A stretch of DNA of 37,506 bases from Actinomycetes bacterium (GTDB lineage Bacteria; Actinomycetota; Acidimicrobiia; Acidimicrobiales; JAKAVM01), in assembly GCA_021827485.1 (NCBI GenBank), contig JAKAVM010000039.1:1-37506 (forward strand). Direction: 5' to 3'. Below the pieces are notes generated by a model. It searched no databases. It saw only the letters and a list, made by a program, of their open reading frames with translations, and was not told the origin of the DNA. Shown here piece by piece: positions 32,165 to 37,506 of the stretch (positions are counted from its first letter, which is position 1; every line of letters starts with the position of its first letter). Made by a program: the position numbers and the translations under genes.

Positions 32165-32646
32165 CTTTGCCGACTATCCGTTCGAGAGGAATCGTTAGAA
32201 ATAAAGATGGTAGTTTGTCCATTTATTTATCGCCTCACGAGAAAAGTGTGCTTGGCTCATTACCCGACCAGACGGTAGCTCTGGCCCGAGCTGGCGATGC
32301 AAGCACAGCGAGGCTTTTCCCACCTGCCTACATTGACGACCCTTATAGCGAAGCTGACTACATAACTTTTACCCGAACCGACTTAGTTGATAGCTGTGCG
32401 CAAGCCTTGGAGCTTTTTAAAACCACTCTAAACTCACCTTCTATTAGCGAGGCTGACGCGTATATTTGGCTAAAAGCACTTAATTCTATTCGACTTGTCA
32501 TAGGGACTAAGCTCAATATTCAACAAGATGAAATTGCCCCCGATCCTGAAACAATTTCCGAAGATGATATTCGATCACAGGGATTGTTACTCTATGGATA
32601 CTTGACCTGGTTACAATCTGAGCTGATCGAAGCACTCAATTCCTGA
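32140..32646 (+). CDS. DUF2017 family protein
   Basis: A 168-residue protein of the actinobacterial DUF2017 family found next to clpS. Features are [57 protein letters not shown] and the C-terminal [14 protein letters not shown]. Its function is unknown; the constant linkage to clpS suggests a role in the Clp system. GTG 32140 overlaps clpS by 25 nt. TTG 32167, with GGAG at 32152-32155, is a plausible alternative start that would remove nine residues. Confidence 0.88.
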   Translation: MGYLGAIVTLPTIRSRGIVRNKDGSLSIYLSPHEKSVLGSLPDQTVALARAGDASTARLFPPAYIDDPYSEADYITFTRTDLVDSCAQALELFKTTLNSPSISEADAYIWLKALNSIRLVIGTKLNIQQDEIAPDPETISEDDIRSQGLLLYGYLTWLQSELIEALNS

Positions 32647-32656
32647 GAACGAACAA

Positions 32657-33556
32657 GTGAAACCAAAGCAACTTGAAGTCATATCACCAGCGGGCGCTAC
32701 GTTACATTTATTTTACTGGTCACCTCCAAATAGCGACGTAACGAGTTCATCAGACCTGCCTGCAATACTTTTGATCCATGGGCTCGCTTCCAATGCGCGA
32801 ATGTGGGATGGAGTGGCAGTCAATATGTGCCACCAGGGTTATCAAGTCGCCTGCGTGGACTTGCGTGGCCATGGCAGGTCAAGCAAACCAGATGATGGGT
32901 ATGATTTCGCAACTATTTCGGTAGATCTTGACTACGTCTTGCAAGATCTGACGAAGAACTTCTCACCTAACTGGGCCAAGCCCTTGATTGCAGGGCAGTC
33001 CTGGGGTGGAAACGTAGTCCTCGACTTCGCTGCATCCAGACCCTGGTCGTTACGTGGAGCTATCTTAGTGGATGGTGGAATTCTTCAACTGTCCGACCAA
33101 TTCCCCGAGTGGGAAAGGTGCGCGGAACTTCTGGCCCCCCCAGTTTTTGAGCAATTGCTACCCGAGGTACTTGAAGAGCGGATAAGGCAAACGCATCCAG
33201 ATTGGCCCGAAACAGGAATCCAGGGGCTGCTAGCCAACTTTATTGTAACTGCGCAAGGTTTCGTAGCCCCCAATCTAACATTTACTCGCCACATGATTAT
33301 TCTTCAACATTTATGGAGACACAAACCCTCGGAGCTCTACTCCAAAATCACAGCTCCCACTCTTATTCTTACTGCAAGGTCAGCTAATTCCGCCGGGAAC
33401 CCCTCTGACAAAGATGGACAAATCGCGTTGGCCAAGAAGTGCATTCCAAAGTGCGAGGCGCAGTGGTTAGAATCTGATCACGATATCCATGCACAACATC
33501 CGGACATATTATCTTCTGTAATAATCGGGCGAGATATAGCGGGATTCTTTTCTTGA
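32657..33556 (+). CDS. Alpha/beta hydrolase
   Basis: A 299-residue alpha/beta hydrolase fold protein. The HG oxyanion motif is in LLIHGLASNARMWDG. DLRGHGRSSKPDDGYDF follows, then the nucleophile elbow IAGQSWGGNVV. The catalytic His is probably in ESDHDIHAQHP. It resembles the esterase/lipase group often annotated as alpha/beta fold hydrolase; the substrate is unknown. Start GTG 32657 comes 10 nt after the DUF2017 stop. The stop overlaps the TTG start of the next gene (TTGA at 33553-33556), so clpS to the S51-like gene form one operon. Confidence 0.88.
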   Translation: MKPKQLEVISPAGATLHLFYWSPPNSDVTSSSDLPAILLIHGLASNARMWDGVAVNMCHQGYQVACVDLRGHGRSSKPDDGYDFATISVDLDYVLQDLTKNFSPNWAKPLIAGQSWGGNVVLDFAASRPWSLRGAILVDGGILQLSDQFPEWERCAELLAPPVFEQLLPEVLEERIRQTHPDWPETGIQGLLANFIVTAQGFVAPNLTFTRHMIILQHLWRHKPSELYSKITAPTLILTARSANSAGNPSDKDGQIALAKKCIPKCEAQWLESDHDIHAQHPDILSSVIIGRDIAGFFS

Positions 33557-34863
33557 AAAACTCCTTTCTAGTATTGATGGGTTCCGGGGAGACAAGTCCC
33601 ACAATGGTCAAGGTCCATAGATCACTTGTCAACCGTTTAGGCGGAAACAAGATTAAAGCGGTTGTTCTAGATACTCCTTACGGGTTCCAAGAAAATGCTG
33701 CAGAACTGTCGGCTAAGGCAGTGGCATACTTTGATGAGAGTATAGACACTTCGATGAAAGTTGCGAGCTACAAGTCGTCCACTGAACTAAGTGCTGTAGC
33801 GCATAACGACTCACTTGCCCTACTTCGAAGTGCAGACTACATATTTGCCGGCCCGGGCAGCCCAGGATATGCGCTAAGACAGTGGCGTCAATCTATCATT
33901 CCTGCGATCTTGAAAGATAAACTTACTTCTCACTGCGCAATTACGTTTGCTTCGGCAGCTGCGGTTACCCTAGGGGCTTACTCGGCCCCTATCTATGAGA
34001 TCTATAAGGTTGGCGAAGATCCTCACTGGTTAGAAGGACTTAACCTAGTGGAATATGCAACTGGTCTTAGATGCGCTATTGTACCTCATTACGATAATTC
34101 TGAAGGTGGAACTCATGATACAAGGTTTTGTTATCTTGGTGAGCGTAGATTGTCTTCAATGGAGGGTCTTCTCGATGATAATTGCTTTATTCTAGGGATA
34201 GATGAGCACACTGGCTGTATTTTTGATTTAGAAAATGCCACTATCGAAGTGGTCGGACGTGGCTGTGTAACAGTTAGGAAAAATGGTAATTCAATTCCTA
34301 TTGAGACATCAGCAATATTTCCGATAAGCCATATACATGAGCTGGTTTCAGATCTCTGCTCAAATAATCCTTCGTCAATTGGCCTACATTACTCTCACAA
34401 CGATATATCTAATCTTCCACTTTCTAGCAATGACAATTTACCAAGTGAAAATAAAGGGTTCTTAGATCAAGTTAGGGATTTTGAAAGCGAATTCAAGTCA
34501 GCAATAAGTCTAAGAGATTTAGACGGTGCCTTGGCTAGTGCGCTAGAGCTAGGCAGGCTTATCTCAGATTGGTCAAATGAAACATTTTCTTCGAGCGAAA
34601 GAGAGTTGGCCAATCAGGCCTATCGTGAGATGCTTATTGAATTCTCTCATTTGGCAAAATTGGGCTTGCGAGACCCTCAAGAACTCTTCGGGCCCCTTGT
34701 CACATTGGTTATTAGAGAACGAGACCTAGCACGCCGTGAAAAACGCTATAAAGATTCTGACCGACTTCGGAGTGGGTTGGAAAGCGCTGGAATAGAAGTT
34801 CGAGATACTCCCAGTGGCACCGAGTGGATGGTACGCCAGGAAGGCCAAGATTTGGGAGCCTAG
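33553..34863 (+). CDS. Peptidase S51/cyanophycinase-like protein with CysRS-like C-terminal domain
   Basis: A 436-residue protein with two parts. Residues 1-~260 have the class I glutamine amidotransferase-like fold of the S51/cyanophycinase group: VLMGSGETSPTM at the N-terminus, YIFAGPGSPGYALRQW, and the likely nucleophile Ser134 in TFASAAAVTLG (the usual GxSAG is altered to AxSAA), then CAIVPHYDNSEGGTHDT. After a linker (~260-300), the last ~120 residues resemble the C-terminal helical domain of cysteinyl-tRNA synthetase (ARREKRYKDSDRLRSGLESAG, then VRDTPSGTEW). It may bind tRNA or a CysRS partner; this is an inference. The TTG start overlaps the upstream hydrolase stop. Confidence 0.75.
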   Translation: MKNSFLVLMGSGETSPTMVKVHRSLVNRLGGNKIKAVVLDTPYGFQENAAELSAKAVAYFDESIDTSMKVASYKSSTELSAVAHNDSLALLRSADYIFAGPGSPGYALRQWRQSIIPAILKDKLTSHCAITFASAAAVTLGAYSAPIYEIYKVGEDPHWLEGLNLVEYATGLRCAIVPHYDNSEGGTHDTRFCYLGERRLSSMEGLLDDNCFILGIDEHTGCIFDLENATIEVVGRGCVTVRKNGNSIPIETSAIFPISHIHELVSDLCSNNPSSIGLHYSHNDISNLPLSSNDNLPSENKGFLDQVRDFESEFKSAISLRDLDGALASALELGRLISDWSNETFSSSERELANQAYREMLIEFSHLAKLGLRDPQELFGPLVTLVIRERDLARREKRYKDSDRLRSGLESAGIEVRDTPSGTEWMVRQEGQDLGA

Positions 34864-34957
34864 ACTTGGTGGGCGAGCTAAACAGGCCCAGACTTGGTGG
34901 GCGAGCTAAACAGGCCCAGACTTGGTGGGCGAGCTAAACAGGCCCAGACTTGGTGGG
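34862..34957. repeat. 28-bp tandem repeat, three units plus a partial, after the S51-like gene
   Basis: Units start at 34862, 34890, 34918 and 34946. The first three are identical and the fourth stops after 12 bases (AGACTTGGTGGG). The TAG (34861-34863) of the S51-like gene overlaps the first unit. Confidence 0.95.
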
Positions 34958-35045
34958 CTACGAGCTTCTGGCGAGCTTTCGGGTGGTGAAATGTGTCTTG
35001 GGCTCCGTCATCTGATATTGTCCAATGGTTCCTCTGAGGCACCGA

Positions 35046-35118
35046 GCCCCCATCGTCTAGCGGCCCAGGACGCCGCCCTTTCAAGGCGGTAACACGGGTT
35101 CAAATCCCGTTGGGGGTG
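35046..35118 (+). tRNA. tRNA-Glu (anticodon TTC)
   Basis: A 73-nt cloverleaf. The acceptor is GCCCCCA/TGGGGGT (G1-T72 wobble), the anticodon stem CCGCC/GGCGG with loop CTTTCAA, and the T arm ACGGG/CCCGT with loop TTCAAAT. CCA is not encoded. It is first of three tRNA genes in the Glu-Asp-Phe order familiar from actinobacteria. Confidence 0.97.
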
Positions 35119-35156
35119 CGACTAGTATGCTTATAGTAAGCAGCGTAATAAATCGT

Positions 35157-35231
35157 GGACCTGTGGTGCAGCCTGGAGTGCACGCCGGCCTGTCAAGCCG
35201 GAGGTCGCGGGTTCAAATCCCGTCAGGTCCG
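35157..35231 (+). tRNA. tRNA-Asp (anticodon GTC)
   Basis: A 75-nt cloverleaf. The acceptor is GGACCTG/CAGGTCC, the anticodon stem CCGGC/GCCGG with loop CTGTCAA, and the T loop TTCAAAT. The discriminator is G. CCA is not encoded. Confidence 0.97.
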
Positions 35232-35242
35232 CTAAAACTTAT

Positions 35243-35315
35243 GGTCGGGTAGCTCAGTTGGCAGAGCGCGCGCCTGAAAAGCGTGAGGTCACCGGATCGA
35301 CGCCGGTCCCGACCA
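35243..35315 (+). tRNA. tRNA-Phe (anticodon GAA)
   Basis: A 73-nt cloverleaf. The acceptor is GGTCGGG/CCCGACC with discriminator A, and the anticodon stem CGCGC/GCGTG (one G-T pair) has loop CTGAAAA. The T stem ACCGG/CCGGT is perfect, but the T loop is ATCGACG, so the normally invariant T54 is A. CCA is not encoded. Confidence 0.95.
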
Positions 35316-35355
35316 CGAAATTTGGAGATAAAAATTTGTGATACCTAGAAATAAG

Positions 35356-37440
35356 TTATGAGTGAAGAAGGCTTCTGGCGGCTTCAACTATCTCATCGAC
35401 ACCTATCGTCAGTGCGTCTTCTAACTCTTGCGCAAAAGGCATGGCTGGCACATCCGCCATTGCCAAACGCTTCACCGGTGCATCCAAACTCCAAAAAGCT
35501 TCGTCGGCAATTATCGCAGCTACCTCAGCCCCTACCCCAAATGATTGATTATCTTCATGGACAATCAGCACCTTTCCACACTTTATCGCAGAATTCACTA
35601 TCGTTTCTCGATCCAAAGGACTAATTGTTAGTAAATCAATCACTTCGATAGACCCTTCAGACTCAAGTTCTAAACTTGCTTTCTCTGCCAAGTGACGGTG
35701 AAATCCATAGGTGATAATCGAAAGGTCTTCTCCGGGTTTTACAATACTGGCCCTTCCAATTGGAATTGCAAACTCTCGGTCAGGTAGAACTCCAGATATA
35801 TGCCGGTAGCATTTCTTATGCTCGAGGAATAGAACCGGGTTTGGATCCTTCATTGCACTACGAAACAATCCCACCAAATCCATAGGAGTAGAAGGTGCTA
35901 CAACTCTAAGACCAGGAACATGGGCATAAAAAGCCTCAATACACTGCGAATGATATAGCGCTCCGTGAACCCCACCCCCCCAAGGTGCCCTAATCACCAG
36001 GGGCATTTGAAAATCACCATTTGAGCGATAACAGATTCTCGCTGCTTCGCTCACAATCTGATCAAAAGCAGAGTGAATAAAGTCAGCAAATTGGATTTCA
36101 GCAATCGGTTTGAATCCAGCAAAGCCCAGGCCAATAGCAATTCCAACAATTGATGACTCGGCAAGAGGGGTGTCTAACACTCGTGCATCACCGAATTTTT
36201 CGAGCAGGCCCTTTGTTGCGCCAAAAACCCCGCCCTTCTTTCCAACATCTTCTCCAATGATCAGTGTGCTTGGATCATTGTCCAAAGACTCTTCTAAGAC
36301 ATATCTTACGGCTTCAATTAGATTTACCTGGCCTCCATGCTCGCTCGCCCCAGCATCGCTCATTGCATTTTCAGACAGGAACTCTCTGGTTGCCTTTGGG
36401 GTCGCGTATACGTGGGAAAACGCCATTTGAGGTTCTTGCTCTGGCTGAGCTTCAGCTAGAAGTGTACTTTCTTCGACTTGATTCTTGATCTTCTCTGCTA
36501 TTTCCATTTCAAGAATCTCAGGAAGCAACCTTTGTTCAATAAGATAACGTTTCAGATTGGATATCGGATCGTGTTTCTTCCATAGGTCAATTTCTTCTCG
36601 GACTCGATAAGCTCGATCGTCATCGTCAGAAGTATGAGCAAGATAGCGATAAGTTTTGCATTCTACTAAAGTCGGTCCTTCGCCTTGTCTTGCCCGATCG
36701 ACTGCTTGCTTCATCGCTTCATAAACATCCAAAATATCATTGCCATCAACTATTACCCCAGGCATATCATAGCTCGATGCTTTGTCCGCAATATTCTGAA
36801 CTGCCGATTCCTTTGAAAGTGGTACTGAAATAGCATAACCATTATTTTCACAAACAAAAATAACCGGGAGCTTATAGATCGATGCAAAATTCAAGGCTTC
36901 ATGAAAGTCCCCTTTGGAACTCGCGCCATCACCGAAATAACACGCCACAACTTCTCTCCCGCCTTGAAGCCTAATCGCATATCCTATTCCGGCGGCATGT
37001 GGTAGATGGGTCGCAATCGGAGATGAGCCAGTTATAATTCTTAATTTGGCACTTCCCCAATGATTGGGCATCTGGCGTCCCCCAGAGCATGGATCTTGAG
37101 CTCTTGCAAAGGTTCCAAGTAATATCTCGTACGGAGACAATCCAGCGACAAGAACAACTCCTATATCGCGGTAGTACGGTAACAGGTAATCTACTCCTGG
37201 CTTGAGCGCCCAGGTACTACCAACCTGACAGGCTTCATGACCTTGACCAGATATTGCGAAAGCTGCCTTTCCCATCCGATTCAGGGACCAGAGTCTTTCA
37301 TCAAGACGCCTTGCCAAGAGCATAAAGGTATACATCTCAATAAGCTCTTCATCACTCAAACCGAGGCGTGTGTGTCGATCGTGAACGTGGAGCCTAAGGT
37401 GATTCTCCAATTGACTGAGCTCAATATCAAAATCAACCAT
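35356..37440 (-). CDS. 2-oxoacid dehydrogenase E1, alpha and beta subunits fused
   Basis: A 694-residue thiamine-diphosphate enzyme. Residues 1-~345 are the E1 alpha part: MYTFMLLARRLDERLW, then the TPP-binding motif from Gly170 (GDGASSKGDFHEALNF) to Asn199-Asn200, and YRYLAHTSDDDDRAYR. Residues ~370-694 are the E1 beta part: LIEAVRYVLEESL, IGEDVGKKGGVFGATKGL, DTPLAESSIVGIAIG and LVIRAPWGGGVHGALYHSQ. Branched-chain 2-oxoacid or acetoin/pyruvate decarboxylation are the likely reactions; the branched-chain type fits best by eye. E2 and E3 genes are not in the window. ATG 37440 is preferred over GTG 37443. Confidence 0.9.
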   Translation of the reverse strand: MVDFDIELSQLENHLRLHVHDRHTRLGLSDEELIEMYTFMLLARRLDERLWSLNRMGKAAFAISGQGHEACQVGSTWALKPGVDYLLPYYRDIGVVLVAGLSPYEILLGTFARAQDPCSGGRQMPNHWGSAKLRIITGSSPIATHLPHAAGIGYAIRLQGGREVVACYFGDGASSKGDFHEALNFASIYKLPVIFVCENNGYAISVPLSKESAVQNIADKASSYDMPGVIVDGNDILDVYEAMKQAVDRARQGEGPTLVECKTYRYLAHTSDDDDRAYRVREEIDLWKKHDPISNLKRYLIEQRLLPEILEMEIAEKIKNQVEESTLLAEAQPEQEPQMAFSHVYATPKATREFLSENAMSDAGASEHGGQVNLIEAVRYVLEESLDNDPSTLIIGEDVGKKGGVFGATKGLLEKFGDARVLDTPLAESSIVGIAIGLGFAGFKPIAEIQFADFIHSAFDQIVSEAARICYRSNGDFQMPLVIRAPWGGGVHGALYHSQCIEAFYAHVPGLRVVAPSTPMDLVGLFRSAMKDPNPVLFLEHKKCYRHISGVLPDREFAIPIGRASIVKPGEDLSIITYGFHRHLAEKASLELESEGSIEVIDLLTISPLDRETIVNSAIKCGKVLIVHEDNQSFGVGAEVAAIIADEAFWSLDAPVKRLAMADVPAMPFAQELEDALTIGVDEIVEAARSLLHS

Positions 37441-37453
37441 CACTTATATGATA
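37441..37453 (-). promoter_or_regulatory. Probable near-leaderless promoter of the E1 gene
   Basis: On the minus strand TATCAT (37453-37448) is followed by ATAAGT. That predicts a start at 37441, one base before ATG 37440. The -35 is not obvious. Confidence 0.4.
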
Positions 37454-37506
37454 CGGCTTAAACCAGCCAAGTAAAGGGATTAGCCTACAAAATTTCAGTT
37501 CGGCTA

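Noticed and set aside
34964-35045. Terminator or promoter before the tRNA cluster
   Set aside because: No GC hairpin with a T run was found, and -35/-10 pairs with proper spacing were not convincing.

Overview
The window looks like chromosomal DNA of an actinobacterium, most plausibly of the class Acidimicrobiia (for example the Acidithrix/Ferrimicrobium group). This placement is inferred. It rests on actinobacterial gene neighbourhoods: a paired ArsA-like ATPase operon next to a DUF3107 gene, clpS followed by a DUF2017 gene, an ABC ATPase-permease-ctaA operon, a MutT1-type NUDIX/phosphatase fusion, a tRNA Glu-Asp-Phe cluster and a KstR-like operator. The G+C content is only moderate (about 45% by eye), low for actinobacteria. 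Several genes seem to lack a leader: a TANNNT -10 box sits exactly 6 nt upstream of the start codon.

Layout. 1-1153: 5' part of a family-4 glycosyltransferase. 1382-4620: a type-B carboxylesterase, a NifU-like Fe-S scaffold protein and two unrecognised proteins. 4642-7089: ArsA/Get3-like ATPase pair and DUF3107. 7234-9742: MsrB, then an MFS drug exporter with its MarR regulator. 9914-13845: a CocE/NonD lipoprotein hydrolase and a DUF2079 membrane protein. 13922-15882: an ECF sigma factor, a membrane-anchored Ser/Gly/Thr-rich partner protein and a small protein. 15932-16947: a DUF6295-like protein and dienelactone hydrolase. 17014-20882: SDR, a DapB-like dehydrogenase and a DrrAB-type ABC exporter in one leftward run. 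It diverges at a KstR-like palindrome from an acyl-CoA synthetase (21032), which is followed by MutT1 and a convergent cytochrome P450. The SDR, ligase and P450 suggest lipid or steroid side-chain catabolism.

25039-25610 is a decayed Hsp20 gene split by a 293-bp transposase-less IS200/IS605-type element. Removing the element restores the conserved DLPGV motif in frame. 25632-30339: PhoU, seryl-tRNA synthetase, and the ABC exporter-ctaA operon. 30408-31640: a Fic protein with a winged-helix tail and a strong, palindrome-rich leaderless promoter. 31880-34863: clpS, DUF2017, an alpha/beta hydrolase and an S51-like/CysRS-tail fusion. 35046-35315: three tRNAs. 35356-37440: a fused E1 alpha-beta 2-oxoacid dehydrogenase.

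A recurring oddity is tandem or direct repetition at gene boundaries (near 3311, 12203, 15856, 20040, 27688, 29350 and 34862). In several cases the repeated unit itself carries the stop and/or start codons of the neighbouring genes, as if overlapping gene ends had been pulled apart by local duplication.
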